Below are positions 54,392 through 63,792 of a stretch of 64,000 nucleotides of DNA, piece after piece; position 1 is the first letter of the stretch, and every line of letters starts with the position of its first letter. Location: contig NZ_LGAP01000011.1 in the NCBI RefSeq assembly GCF_001270265.1, positions 1-64,000 of the forward strand, given 5' to 3'. The position numbers and the translations under genes are program-made. The notes beneath the pieces are model-generated. The model was not told where the DNA came from, made no database searches, and was given only the letters and a program-made list of their open reading frames with translations. Source of the stretch: Ensifer adhaerens. Lineage in GTDB: Bacteria > Pseudomonadota > Alphaproteobacteria > Rhizobiales > Rhizobiaceae.

Positions 54392-56530
54392 ATGAGCGAT
54401 AAGACCGTGAAAGACTGGGAGACCCTCGCCGAGCGCGAACTCAAGGCACCCTCTGAAAGCCTCACCTGGCAGACGCCGGAAGGCATAGCGGTCAAGCCGC
54501 TCTATACTGCGGACGATCTCGACGGCATCGGCCATCTCGGATCCTTGCCGGGTTTCGCGCCGTTCCTGCGCGGGCCCCGCGCGACGATGTATGCCGGCCG
54601 GCCCTGGACGATCCGGCAATATGCCGGCTTCTCGACCGCCGAAGCCTCGAACGCCTTTTACCGCAAGAACCTCGCCGCCGGCCAGAAGGGCCTTTCGGTC
54701 GCCTTCGACCTTGCCACCCATCGCGGCTATGACAGCGATCACCCGCGCGTCGAGGGCGACGTCGGCAAGGCCGGCGTCGCGATCGATTCGGTCGAGGACA
54801 TGAAGATCCTGTTCGATGGCATTCCGCTCGAAGAAATGTCGGTGTCGATGACGATGAACGGCGCGGTCATCCCGATCCTCGCCTCCTTCATCGTCGCCGG
54901 CGAGGAACAGGGCGTTTCGCGCGACAAGCTGTCGGGGACCATCCAGAACGACATCCTCAAGGAGTTCATGGTCCGCAACACCTATATCTACCCGCCGGAA
55001 CCCTCGATGCGTATCGTCGCCGATATCATCGAGTACACGGCAAAGGAGATGCCGAAGTTCAACTCGATCTCGATCTCCGGCTATCACATGCAGGAGGCGG
55101 GCGCGACGCTGGTGCAGGAGCTCGCCTTCACGCTCGCCGACGGCCGCGAATATGTGCGCGCGGCACTTGCAAAGGGCCTGAACGTCGATGAGTTCGCCGG
55201 CCGCCTTTCCTTTTTCTTCGCCATCGGCATGAACTTCTTCATGGAGGCCGCCAAGCTTCGTGCAGCACGGCTGCTGTGGACGCGGATCATGACCGAGTTC
55301 GAGCCGAAGAAACCGTCGTCGCTGATGCTGCGCACCCATTGCCAGACTTCGGGCGTCTCGCTTCAGGAGCAGGATCCCTACAACAACATCATCCGCACCG
55401 CCTTCGAGGCGATGTCGGCAGCTCTTGGCGGCACCCAGTCGCTACACACCAACTCCTTCGACGAGGCGATCGCGCTGCCGACCGAGTTTTCGGCGCGCAT
55501 CGCCCGCAACACCCAGCTCATCCTGCAGCATGAGACGGGCGTGACCAAGGTCGTCGATCCGCTGGCCGGCTCCTATTATGTCGAAAGCCTCACCAACGAG
55601 CTGGCGGAGAAAGCGTGGGCGCTGATCGAGGAAGTCGAGGCGATGGGCGGCATGACCGAAGCGGTCAATGCCGGATTGCCGAAGCGGCTGATCGAAGAGG
55701 CGGCCACCCGCCGGCAGGCGGCGGTCGACAAGGGCGAAGAAGTCATCGTCGGCGTCAACAAGTACCGGCTCGACAACGAAGAGCCGATCGACATTCTGGA
55801 GATCGACAACACTGCCGTGCGCGCCGCCCAGATCCGCCGGATCGAGGAAACCAAGCGTCGGCGCAATTCGCAGGATGTGGCAACGACGCTGGCCACCATT
55901 ACCGAATTCGCCCGCACAGGCGACGGTAACCTGCTGGCGGCTGCGGTCGACGCAGCCCGTGCCCGGGCGACCGTCGGCGAGATCTCCGACGCCATGCGCG
56001 CGGCTTTCGGTGACCATACTGCCACACCCAAGGTGGTCAGCAAGATCTATGGCAAGGCCTATGAGGGCGAGCCTGAACTTGCGTTGCTGACCGAACGGCT
56101 CGATGAAGTCTCGGAAAAACTCGGTCGCAAGCCTAGAATCATGGTGGCGAAACTCGGCCAGGATGGCCACGATCGCGGCGCCAAAGTGATCGCCTCGGCC
56201 TTTGGCGATATCGGCTTCGACGTTCTCGCCGGGCCGCTGTTCCAGACCCCTGAAGAGGCGGCCGACATGGCGCTTGCCAGCAAGGTCAACGTGATCGGCG
56301 TGTCGTCGCTTGCCGCCGGCCACAAGACCCTGATGCCGCAGCTTGCCGAGGCGCTGAAAAAACGCGGTGGCGAGGATATCATCGTCATCTGTGGTGGCGT
56401 CATCCCGCGACAGGATTACGAATATCTGATGGACAACGGTGTTTCGGCCGTCTTCGGACCCGGCACCAACGTGCTGGATGCCGCCCGTGCCGTGCTTGAC
56501 CTGATCGAGGGTAAGCGGCGGAACATCTGA
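54392..56530 (+). CDS. bhbA: Methylmalonyl-CoA mutase
   Basis: The 712-residue enzyme is a single-chain form with the TIM-barrel substrate domain ([60 protein letters not shown]) and the C-terminal cobalamin domain with the base-off motif [10 protein letters not shown], where His593 coordinates cobalt. It isomerises (R)-methylmalonyl-CoA to succinyl-CoA and needs adenosylcobalamin. In S. meliloti this gene is called bhbA; elsewhere mcm or scpA. No methylmalonyl-CoA epimerase is recognised between pccA and here. Start: ATG at 54392 after CAAGGAG. Confidence 0.93.
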   Translation: MSDKTVKDWETLAERELKAPSESLTWQTPEGIAVKPLYTADDLDGIGHLGSLPGFAPFLRGPRATMYAGRPWTIRQYAGFSTAEASNAFYRKNLAAGQKGLSVAFDLATHRGYDSDHPRVEGDVGKAGVAIDSVEDMKILFDGIPLEEMSVSMTMNGAVIPILASFIVAGEEQGVSRDKLSGTIQNDILKEFMVRNTYIYPPEPSMRIVADIIEYTAKEMPKFNSISISGYHMQEAGATLVQELAFTLADGREYVRAALAKGLNVDEFAGRLSFFFAIGMNFFMEAAKLRAARLLWTRIMTEFEPKKPSSLMLRTHCQTSGVSLQEQDPYNNIIRTAFEAMSAALGGTQSLHTNSFDEAIALPTEFSARIARNTQLILQHETGVTKVVDPLAGSYYVESLTNELAEKAWALIEEVEAMGGMTEAVNAGLPKRLIEEAATRRQAAVDKGEEVIVGVNKYRLDNEEPIDILEIDNTAVRAAQIRRIEETKRRRNSQDVATTLATITEFARTGDGNLLAAAVDAARARATVGEISDAMRAAFGDHTATPKVVSKIYGKAYEGEPELALLTERLDEVSEKLGRKPRIMVAKLGQDGHDRGAKVIASAFGDIGFDVLAGPLFQTPEEAADMALASKVNVIGVSSLAAGHKTLMPQLAEALKKRGGEDIIVICGGVIPRQDYEYLMDNGVSAVFGPGTNVLDAARAVLDLIEGKRRNI

Positions 56531-56755
56531 TGCGCCAAGGGCGGAAGGCCTGCCAGCCATTGCTGCTCGTTACGGTCAGCAGGTCCTCCATGCCTCAAGA
56601 TGCCGAATGGCACTTGTCACAACGGCCAGCCGTTGAAGCAAGTCGTCTCCACTTCCCCGCGAAGGTATGGCCAGCCGTCCCTGCGCGGCCGCCGCAAACG
56701 CAAAAAACAACAGGCCGACAAAGCCGAGGACCAACCTATTGAGGCTCCACACCTA

Positions 56756-56858
56756 CTGCATGTTTCCTTAAATCGTAGCCGATTAAGGATAAAAACATGC
56801 AGCGCTTCAAAGTGCTACAGCGACCTTTGCGCGTCTAATAAGACGCGCGGCGCTGTAG
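56756..56858 (-). repeat. Intergenic two-hairpin repeat, copy 2 (reverse orientation)
   Basis: Hairpin B (56756-56802, outer arms CTGCATG/CATGCAG) and hairpin A (56815-56858, CTACAGCG...CGCTGTAG with inner GCGCGTCT/AGACGCGC) are the reverse-complement order of the element at 30747-30845. The last codons of the neighbouring SRPBCC gene run into hairpin A. The rest of the gap from 56531 holds nothing that I recognise. Confidence 0.8.
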
Positions 56859-57308
56859 ACGATGCAGAAGACCGCGCCGACCGCGCTCCATGACGACCGC
56901 ATGGTTCCAGCTGAACACGGGCCTTAGAATGAACGAAAGCCGGATCATCCACGGTTTCGTGACCTTGACGATCCAGTCATAGCGCACATCGCAATTGGAG
57001 CCGTTGGCCCGGAGCGTCCACCGGCCGAGGCCCTCGAGCTCACCGACGGCCCTGCCTTCGATGAGCGAAAGCGGCTCAACCCTCGTCGTTTCCATGTCAA
57101 AGGTGAGATCATAGGGTAATGCAGTAGCCCAGTGCATCCTCCGGATCGTCCCAACGCCGCGCTCGTCGCCCTCGTGCAGGACGGAAACCTGTTTCACCGA
57201 CGACCACCAATCGGGCCAAGTCTCTGGTCTGCTCAGCTCCCACCAGACGTCCTCTACAGAGGCATCGACGGTCCATTTGGTAACAAGATGAAACTCGGTC
57301 GAGGGCAT
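56835..57308 (-). CDS. SRPBCC-family (START-like) protein
   Basis: The 157-residue protein has the helix-grip fold: MPSTEFHLVTKWTVDASVED, VWWELSRPETWPDWWSSVKQ, and a later ATALPYDLTFDMETTRVEPL. Such proteins bind hydrophobic ligands or act as cyclases/dehydratases. I chose the ATG at 57308; the frame is open to 57353. Its last eight or so codons (RLQRRASY) and the stop codon lie within the intergenic repeat hairpin at 56815-56858, so the natural C-terminus was probably replaced by repeat sequence. Confidence 0.75.
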   Translation of the reverse strand: MPSTEFHLVTKWTVDASVEDVWWELSRPETWPDWWSSVKQVSVLHEGDERGVGTIRRMHWATALPYDLTFDMETTRVEPLSLIEGRAVGELEGLGRWTLRANGSNCDVRYDWIVKVTKPWMIRLSFILRPVFSWNHAVVMERGRRGLLHRLQRRASY

Positions 57309-57720
57309 AGCAAACCCCGTTCGGCGCGAGCGCGGAGCTCTTCGGATGAACAACAGGCAGGATAGGCTCGTTCGTCGGACGGCAAAAGAGCACTAACCCA
57401 GAGCGCGAACACCCAGAACGTGGCCCAGGGAGCCTCGCGCCGGAAATCGCGAGCGCTGGAATTCTGAAAATCACGACATATTCGCCGGGCAAGCGCCACA
57501 TCTTGGTGCGTATCAATGATCGATCACCCGGCAGAACAGCTCTGAGAGAATAGCCCCCGTCTCGATATGCGGCTTCATTCTGTCCGCGGCAAAGCGGGCG
57601 ACCAGCCCTGCATTGGCGCTTGCCTTCTGTCCGCTACAGGCGACAATTGGCTGGAGCGGGAAGTAGAAACCGTGAGCGGTTTCTACCCGCATTCCGCTGC
57701 TATATGCAGGAAGGCCAGCT
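57309..57720. other. Intergenic region, no gene recognised
   Basis: About 410 bases between the SRPBCC and VOC genes, which are divergent. Both promoters must lie here. No named sites or genes were recognised; the open frames on both strands are shadows. Confidence 0.45.
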
Positions 57721-58302
57721 ATGCGAAAACTGCAATCGCAAGGGGTCCATCACATCACGTTCGTCGGCGCGGACCGGCAGACGTCGATCGACTTCTGGGA
57801 AGGCGTGCTCGGCATGCCCTTCATCTTCGAGCAACCGAACCTCGATCGAGCGAGCGAAAGCCATCTCTATTTCGATCCGGGCGATGGCCGGCTGATTACC
57901 GTCTTTACCGACGAGGCCCGCAAGCCCGATCCGAAGCGGACATCGACGGATATCGGCTGTGTGCATCACATCGCCTTCGCCGTCTCGCGCGCGACGTTCC
58001 AGCAGGCGGTCGATCGTCTCAATGAGCGGGAGATCGGCAACAGCGGCGTCAAGGATCGCGGCTTCATGGATTCGATCTATTTCGAAGACCCGCTTGGCCT
58101 GCTGATCGAGCTCGCGTCCTATCGGTTCGAGCCGCCGGCCGGCCACACGCATGCCGAGGTGCTGATGGAAGCGCACCGAATTCGCGTTGCCCGCGGCGAC
58201 TACGCCATTGCCGAAGTGCATCTCGCCGATGCGATCGAGGCCCTGATCGAGCGGAACCGGCCTTCATTGTCAACCGATCGGGCGCCCAGGAATCCGTACT
58301 GA
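57721..58302 (+). CDS. VOC-family protein, extradiol dioxygenase/glyoxalase-like
   Basis: The 193-residue protein has VOC-fold repeats. QGVHHITFVGADRQTSIDFW starts the first repeat with the His ligand, CVHHIAFAVSRATFQQAVDR the second, and SIYFEDPLGLLIELASYRFE brings the Glu ligand. The metal-binding set His-His-Glu resembles extradiol-type ring-cleaving enzymes (PcpA/LinE-like). Start: ATG at 57721 after a GGAAGGCC stretch. A glutathione transferase gene follows after 28 bases, so the pair may act on an aromatic or electrophilic compound. Confidence 0.78.
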   Translation: MRKLQSQGVHHITFVGADRQTSIDFWEGVLGMPFIFEQPNLDRASESHLYFDPGDGRLITVFTDEARKPDPKRTSTDIGCVHHIAFAVSRATFQQAVDRLNEREIGNSGVKDRGFMDSIYFEDPLGLLIELASYRFEPPAGHTHAEVLMEAHRIRVARGDYAIAEVHLADAIEALIERNRPSLSTDRAPRNPY

Positions 58303-58330
58303 GCGCGGGCACGAAAAGGGAGGATCACTC

Positions 58331-59044
58331 ATGTCTGCAATCAAACTCAATGTCATCAAGCCCAGCGTCAACAACCTGACGGCGCGCGTGTTCGTTCGCG
58401 CCGCAGGCCTCAATTTCAGCGAGCATGACGTCTATGGGCAAACGCGCTCGGCCGAGTATCTGGCGAGGGCGCCTTCACACCTGACGCCGATGATCGAAAC
58501 GGCAGATTTGCCCAAGGGTGCGCTGTGGGAGAGCTGCGCGATCATGCAGTATCTCTGCAACAAACACGGGCTCGACGACTTCTATCCGAAGGATCCCGAG
58601 ACGCGGGCGATGATCGACAGCGCCATGTTCTACCTGATCGGCACCTTCTATCCCTATCTCGCGCGCGCCACCTATCCGGCGCTCAAGTTCCCACAATATC
58701 CGGGCGAAGTCGGCTATAGCGACGCCGACGCTGACACCAAGGAGCACGCGCGCAAGGAAGCTGCGGAGGCGCTGGCCGAGCCGCTCGAAGTCTTCCACAC
58801 GTTCTATATGGGCGGGAAAGCCTTCATCGGTGGCACCAAACCGTCGATTGCCGACATAAGGCTTGCCGCGACGCTCGAATTCCTCGCAGTGATCGATTAT
58901 CCCCTGCCGGCCTGGGCGGCGACCTATATGGCAGCGATCGAGAAATCGCTCGGCAACGCCTACTCCGAACCCGCCGCAGATGTTCGCGGTTACATCGATT
59001 ACGTGAAGGCCCAGAGGCAAGAGGAATTGACAGGGACCGCCTAG
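58331..59044 (+). CDS. Glutathione S-transferase family protein
   Basis: The 237-residue protein has an N-terminal thioredoxin-like domain (IKLNVIKPSVNNLTARVFVR, then LWESCAIMQYLCNKHG with the Glu-Ser that binds glutathione) and an all-helical C-terminal domain with the N-capping-box-like GGTKPSIADIRLAATLEFLA. It conjugates glutathione to electrophiles or isomerises them. It follows the VOC gene closely, in the same operon. The specific substrate is unknown. Confidence 0.82.
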   Translation: MSAIKLNVIKPSVNNLTARVFVRAAGLNFSEHDVYGQTRSAEYLARAPSHLTPMIETADLPKGALWESCAIMQYLCNKHGLDDFYPKDPETRAMIDSAMFYLIGTFYPYLARATYPALKFPQYPGEVGYSDADADTKEHARKEAAEALAEPLEVFHTFYMGGKAFIGGTKPSIADIRLAATLEFLAVIDYPLPAWAATYMAAIEKSLGNAYSEPAADVRGYIDYVKAQRQEELTGTA

Positions 59045-59059
59045 ACCGATGATTTACGT

Positions 59060-59686
59060 TCATTGAACAAGAAGGACGATGCCGGTCGCGCCGAGCGCCA
59101 GTGTCCACAGGCGATCGAAATTGATCCACGCCGAGCGCAGGGCCGCAAGGCCAAGCCACTCGAAGACGGCGAGCGCCACCGCCGCGGTGACCGCCAGCAT
59201 TGCTCCGCTATGAACCGCAACGGCGGCGAGCGAGACCGGCAGCGAACTCGCCATTGCAAGGTCGCCGGAGTGATCCGCAAGGCAGAGGCTGAGGACCGCG
59301 GGCACCAGCATCAAACCCGCCCCGTGGCTCGTCGCCATCAGGAAGGACCAGAGCGCCAGGCCGGCCATGCCGATTCGCATTCCGACTCTGACGCGGTGGC
59401 TGTGTCCGTAAAGGGCACCGTAGGCGGCGAGGCCGAGAATGAGCAAGGCGGCGGCAAGCCTGAAGCTGTGCAGATCCAGGGCCGCGCCGAACGCGACAAC
59501 GACCGCCAACACGGTCGCGATGGAAATGGCGTGGCCAATCGCAATGGGAACAAGGGACAGCCAGACGATCCGCCGGCTCTGACGGTGAAGCCCCAGCGCC
59601 ACGGCGAAGAGCCAGCCCATCGCCGGATTGAAGCCGTGAAAGGCGCCAAGCCCCGCAAGCGAAAGCCATGGCCAGAAGGTCGTCAT
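59060..59686 (-). CDS. Membrane protein, possible metal permease (NicO/HupE-like)
   Basis: The 208-residue protein has about six membrane helices. The N-terminus LAGLGAFHGFNPAMGWLFAV with HGFNPAMG resembles the histidine motif of nickel/cobalt-type permeases, and further His residues are present in GHAISIA, LYGHSHRV and TSHGAGLML. It lies 33 bases downstream of the SBP56 gene, in the same direction. SBP56/methanethiol oxidase needs copper, so a metal-supply role is possible. The family assignment is moderate. Confidence 0.6.
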   Translation of the reverse strand: MTTFWPWLSLAGLGAFHGFNPAMGWLFAVALGLHRQSRRIVWLSLVPIAIGHAISIATVLAVVVAFGAALDLHSFRLAAALLILGLAAYGALYGHSHRVRVGMRIGMAGLALWSFLMATSHGAGLMLVPAVLSLCLADHSGDLAMASSLPVSLAAVAVHSGAMLAVTAAVALAVFEWLGLAALRSAWINFDRLWTLALGATGIVLLVQ

Positions 59687-59719
59687 TCGCCCTGGTAGGG
59701 CCGCACGGCCGCACCCTCC

Positions 59720-61120
59720 TTACGGATAACAGTAGGAATCGGACGAGCAGTCCCCGCCTTCGAGGCGAACCTGATGCGGGCGATGACCTTTCGGCCAGTC
59801 GACGAAGAAATTCTCGTCGAACGCTATCCCGCCGCCGTCATTGACATCCAGCTTGACCATCCACCCGTCGATGCCGTCGGGATAGAATTGCGGGTCGATT
59901 GCGCCATAGAGCGAATTGGTGAAATAGACCCGCTTGCCGTCCCGGCTGATCTCTACCATCTGCGGCCCGCCGTTCAACGCTCCGTTTTTGGCCTTCGCAT
60001 GGGTCGCGCGCGAAACGATTCCACCGATCCGTACCCGGCCCGTCTCCTTCGGCGCGAGCGGGTCGGAAACGTCATACTGGATCATGTCGCCGGTGCCCCA
60101 GCAGGAAACGTAGAGGAACCGATCGTCCATCGAAAGGTCGATGTCGGTGACGAGCGGCGCAACCGCGTTGAAGCCCTTGAGCACGGGCGGCAGGAGATCC
60201 GGATCGGCGGGCTCCGCCGGGATCTCGATCACCTTCTTGACTGCCCATTGGTCTTTGTCGCGATACCAGGTCCAGATCGACGCGGAGAGGTCCTTGAGAC
60301 TGATGACACAGCCGACGAAGCCATAGGCCTTGGTCGGATCGTGGGCCGGGCGCAGTTCGAAGACGAGCTGGTGCTCCTCGCCGAAGTCGATCTCCTGCAG
60401 GTGCTTGCGCTTGTGCAGATCCCAGAAATGCAGTCTGCGGCCGTATTTCGAGCCGAGCAGCACCTCCGGAACCAGCCCGTTCTCGAAGGTATCCGGCGTG
60501 CCCCATTCGCTGGTAATCAGCGTGTCGTGGCCGAGATGCCACCAGAAATCATAAGCGAGCTTTTGCGGCCCACGATCCATTTCCCATTGGCCGAGCACGT
60601 CGAAACTCTGGTGATCCAAGAGGAAGATGCCGCCGGGCGCATTGCCGTTACGGTCCGCGAGCGCGTTGACGTAGATGCCCTCGGGCCCGCAATGGACGGT
60701 GTGCAATCGCGAATAGTTCGCCCTTTCGGCAATTTCCGAAGGCTCGATCACGCGGATGATCTGCGGATTGCGCGGGTCTGGCTTGGTGTCGAGGATGTGG
60801 AGCCGCGAGGACCTCAAGCCCGGCACGACCAGATAGCGACGCTCGACATGCGGGTGCGGCGCATTGGGGCAAAGACAGGAGGAGCAGGCATTCCAGCCGA
60901 AATGATGGAGCTCGTCGCCAACATTCGGCATGTCGACCTGTCCGACGATTTGCGAATAGCTCGGCGACGTCGGGTCGACATCGACGACGGCGATGGCATC
61001 CGGCCTCGCCCGCTCGGGATCGAACGCCGCGACATAGGCGACGGTTTCCTTTGGAGCCTTGGCCGCCATGCGTGGTGATGGATAAAAGGAAGGATCGGGT
61101 CGCCACGTCGCCATTTCCAT
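59720..61120 (-). CDS. SBP56-family protein (selenium-binding / methanethiol oxidase)
   Basis: The 466-residue beta-propeller protein of the SBP56 family has VDVDPTSPSYSQIVGQVDMP, the motif LHHFGWNACSSCLC with clustered Cys, DFWWHLGHDTLITSEWGTPD and LSMDDRFLYVSCWGTGDMIQ. Bacterial members are methanethiol oxidases (MtoX) that make formaldehyde, H2S and H2O2 from methanethiol. No signal peptide is visible, so it may be cytoplasmic here. I chose the ATG at 61120 after GGGGAGA. The downstream membrane protein may be its partner. Confidence 0.88.
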   Translation of the reverse strand: MEMATWRPDPSFYPSPRMAAKAPKETVAYVAAFDPERARPDAIAVVDVDPTSPSYSQIVGQVDMPNVGDELHHFGWNACSSCLCPNAPHPHVERRYLVVPGLRSSRLHILDTKPDPRNPQIIRVIEPSEIAERANYSRLHTVHCGPEGIYVNALADRNGNAPGGIFLLDHQSFDVLGQWEMDRGPQKLAYDFWWHLGHDTLITSEWGTPDTFENGLVPEVLLGSKYGRRLHFWDLHKRKHLQEIDFGEEHQLVFELRPAHDPTKAYGFVGCVISLKDLSASIWTWYRDKDQWAVKKVIEIPAEPADPDLLPPVLKGFNAVAPLVTDIDLSMDDRFLYVSCWGTGDMIQYDVSDPLAPKETGRVRIGGIVSRATHAKAKNGALNGGPQMVEISRDGKRVYFTNSLYGAIDPQFYPDGIDGWMVKLDVNDGGGIAFDENFFVDWPKGHRPHQVRLEGGDCSSDSYCYP

Positions 61121-61396
61121 TCTCCCCGGAGAATTCCCAATGCGTGGATCCTGATGCAGGCTTTGGTGATGCGGCAAAATCGCGTCGGAAATGCGGCGCA
61201 TTGCCTTACTTCCTCAAAAGGAGAACTGCTGCTTCCGGCCGGGCCTACCGCCTGCGGCCGGATTATCGCTTGACGAAACGGACAGTGGCCTGCCGTCGCG
61301 CCGCTGACCGTGCGCCGTTCGTCGCCTTACCACCCTGACGCTATCGTTTGGGGCGCCACGGTTGTACTCAAGGCCCGAGGCAACTATGTTCCGGTC

Positions 61397-62662
61397 ATGA
61401 CGTCGAATGCTGATGCGCTCGGTCCCCTTGGCCTCATGGGACGCTTGCTTGCCCGCTTTTGGCCGCAGCTGCTCCTGATCGGGGCTGCAGGCTACATCGT
61501 CCGGGACCTGCTAGTACGTGCCGCGGTTGAAGTGGGTATGCACCATCCCCTCGGCGGTATGGTGGTGTTGTCACTCGTCGTCCTTGCCAAGCTCGTCATC
61601 GTCGTCCTGATGTTTCTGGCCCTGCGCCCGGGATTGCCCGCGCTCGAATCGCTCCGGCAAACAAGGAATGCGTCGGTCTCATCAGGCAAATCCGGCGGTG
61701 ATGATCGGCGTTTGCTGGCCGTTACTGCTGCGGCCATCCTGCCGTTCTTCGCCTACTACGCGGCCTGGGGCTTCCTTGGCGACACGGTCCGTGAATACTC
61801 TCGGCTGGCGCTCAGCAAGGTCGCCTTCGGTGAAAAGGCGGATTTCTTCGACATTCTCAGTTCAAGCGGACTGCTGCTTTCCATTGCTTTTTGCTGGTTG
61901 GTGCGCTGGACTGCCAAGCGCATGAGCAAAAGGAGCCCGGCGCCACATTGGCGCTTGCTGATCGTTGCAGCGGACGCGAGCTGGATCTTTATCGGCCTCT
62001 ATGGGCTCTCGATCTGGAAGGACCAATTCATCGCGTGGCTCGGCGCCGGCAAGCTGTTGAGCTCTCTTGGTGGGGCCATGAGCTTCCAACTAATCGGCAC
62101 GGCCTACGCCACCGAGGGCTTCATACCCGCGGAGTTTCGCGAGCCGGACTGGCTGACGCAGGCGCAAAGCCTGTTCTTCTACGCCCTCCTGCCGTTGGTC
62201 TGGCTGGTGATGGCCGCGATCATCAACGGCTATGAACTTTCCACGGCCAGTCCTCGCGCCAGGCCGGCGCCAACCAGGGCCCGGACCTGGCGCACGTGGC
62301 TGGCCGATTTTCTCGAACACTTCGTCAGCGATTATCGTTCGCGTTACGGGCCGGTCTGGACGTGCTTGAAGCTGACACTTAGCTCGGGGCTGGCAACCTT
62401 GCTTACCTTCATCGTTGCCGATCGGCTAATCGGCTGGCTTGGCGCGTGGCTCTGGTTTGCTACGACGCGGCTGCTCGGTGTTGAAGAATTCGCGACCTGG
62501 GAGTTGGCGTTCAGTATTCTGGCCGTCATCATCGGCAGTCCCAGCGATCTCGACGGCGGCATCCTGCTTGATGCCATGCGCATTTCGCTGCTGGCCGCCA
62601 TGCTCGAATATGCCATTTCGCGGGCAACGCCTGTGGTCACGCCTAGCTACGCTTCCACTTGA
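61397..62662 (+). CDS. Large membrane protein of unknown function
   Basis: The 421-residue protein has about eight to nine hydrophobic helices with long polar loops. Marks such as FAYYAAWGFLGDTVREYSRL and SPSDLDGGILLDAMRISLLA near the end do not match any family I know. The start is uncertain: the ATG at 61397 begins a normal membrane protein, but the frame is open to a GTG at 61310. Its end overlaps the end of the leftward gene at 62643 by 20 bases, so the two are convergent. It may belong functionally with the exported proteins next to it. Confidence 0.6.
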   Translation: MTSNADALGPLGLMGRLLARFWPQLLLIGAAGYIVRDLLVRAAVEVGMHHPLGGMVVLSLVVLAKLVIVVLMFLALRPGLPALESLRQTRNASVSSGKSGGDDRRLLAVTAAAILPFFAYYAAWGFLGDTVREYSRLALSKVAFGEKADFFDILSSSGLLLSIAFCWLVRWTAKRMSKRSPAPHWRLLIVAADASWIFIGLYGLSIWKDQFIAWLGAGKLLSSLGGAMSFQLIGTAYATEGFIPAEFREPDWLTQAQSLFFYALLPLVWLVMAAIINGYELSTASPRARPAPTRARTWRTWLADFLEHFVSDYRSRYGPVWTCLKLTLSSGLATLLTFIVADRLIGWLGAWLWFATTRLLGVEEFATWELAFSILAVIIGSPSDLDGGILLDAMRISLLAAMLEYAISRATPVVTPSYAST

Positions 62663-63182
62663 AGACGAGCACGCCGACTTCCCCACCTTGAACTTCAACC
62701 ACGAGCGAGAGATCGCTTGCCTTTGCCGGGACGATAAAGCTTTCGACCATTCTGACCGTGCCCCCGTTTCCGGCATTCGCGAAGGCGAGGCTCGAGCAGC
62801 GCGGGCGGTCCGCCACTTCGGGATACATCTCGCGTACGATAGGCTCCGACAGCATCAGGGGCTCGAAACGCCGGCCCTCCGCATCCACGAGCCGGACCCG
62901 GCACGCGCTCTGGGCCAGCATTGCCAGATCTCTCGGCTCAGTCTCGAATTCAGCCAGAACGATACGCGCCTCGTCCGAAGGACCGGGCAGCCGCTTCAGG
63001 TCGGCAAGCTTCCATTGCCCGCCCGCATAGGGCTGGACCGCGCCGCCTTCGACGACGATGTCGTGCTTGCCGGTAAACACAGGCATCTGGCGCAAACTAT
63101 CCCAGGCGTGGACAACGATCGCCAGCGGCAGCACGGCAACAAGCGCCAGGAGGCAGGTCCAGAACAGACGTCTCTGGCTCAT
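62643..63182 (-). CDS. Exported protein of unknown function
   Basis: The 179-residue protein has an N-terminal signal or anchor (MSQRRLFWTCLLALVAVLPL) and a beta-rich exported part with two Cys residues (SACRVRL, RPRCSSL), which could form a disulphide. No family is recognised. I chose the ATG at 63182 after AAGGGG. It lies 13 bases after the next upstream gene, so the two and the partial gene beyond form one leftward operon. Confidence 0.65.
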   Translation of the reverse strand: MSQRRLFWTCLLALVAVLPLAIVVHAWDSLRQMPVFTGKHDIVVEGGAVQPYAGGQWKLADLKRLPGPSDEARIVLAEFETEPRDLAMLAQSACRVRLVDAEGRRFEPLMLSEPIVREMYPEVADRPRCSSLAFANAGNGGTVRMVESFIVPAKASDLSLVVEVQGGEVGVLVFKWKRS

Positions 63183-63195
63183 GGTCGGCCCCTTG

Positions 63196-63792
63196 TCATT
63201 TCGCCGCCAATGTCCACGGCATGCTGCCGCTACCGCGCGCAAGCGTGATCGATGGTTTGATCTCCAGCTGCGCCTTCTGGTCGAGATCGATCCAAAGCTC
63301 TTCGCCGAGAGGCGTCAACGCCGAGCGCGCGATGAGCAGACGTCCGCCTTTGATCGCAGTCTCCGGCAATTCGAATGCGATCAGCACCGGCTTGGGCAAG
63401 CCCGGCTCCAGTCGCTCGGTCGGCAGGTAGCCGCCGCGCATGGTCGAGAAACGTTGACTAAGGGCATACCGGATACCGCCCGGCGACAACCATTCCGCCG
63501 ACAGCAACGTCAGGCTTTCCTTCTTGGCAACCGCTGCACCTTCGATGATCAGCCAGACGCCCGAGCTTGAATAGTCGCGCACCCGACCGAAACTTTCCGT
63601 CTTGACCACCCGCGCCAGGTGCACGTTCGCGGCACCATAGGCAAAGGCATGGCCTTCCACCCGCTCGCCCGCCTTGCCACGGATCGCGATCGGCGACGTG
63701 ATATCACCATAGCCCGGCGTATTGTGCTGCATGACGAAGAGCACGAGGGCGCCAAGCCCGAGCAACAGGATCGAGCGCAGCACCGCCATCAT
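63196..63792 (-). CDS. Exported or membrane-anchored protein of unknown function
   Basis: The 198-residue protein has one N-terminal membrane segment (SILLLGLGALVLFVMQH) followed by a periplasmic part (GDITSPIAIRGKAGERVEGH, SSSGVWLIIEGAAVAKKESL). The sequence resembles small extracytoplasmic beta domains, but no name can be given. It overlaps the upstream partial gene by 4 bases and precedes the exported protein gene at 63182. Confidence 0.65.
   Translation of the reverse strand: MMAVLRSILLLGLGALVLFVMQHNTPGYGDITSPIAIRGKAGERVEGHAFAYGAANVHLARVVKTESFGRVRDYSSSGVWLIIEGAAVAKKESLTLLSAEWLSPGGIRYALSQRFSTMRGGYLPTERLEPGLPKPVLIAFELPETAIKGGRLLIARSALTPLGEELWIDLDQKAQLEIKPSITLARGSGSMPWTLAAK

Noticed and set aside
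54386-55339. 317-codon - strand frame opposite bhbA, and similar long frames opposite tctA, the DUF475 gene and the SBP56 gene
   Set aside because: These are antisense shadows caused by codon bias; none has motifs or plausible ribosome binding sites.
57109-57516. 135-codon - strand frame upstream of the SRPBCC gene
   Set aside because: It overlaps the SRPBCC coding region in another frame and has no recognisable domain.
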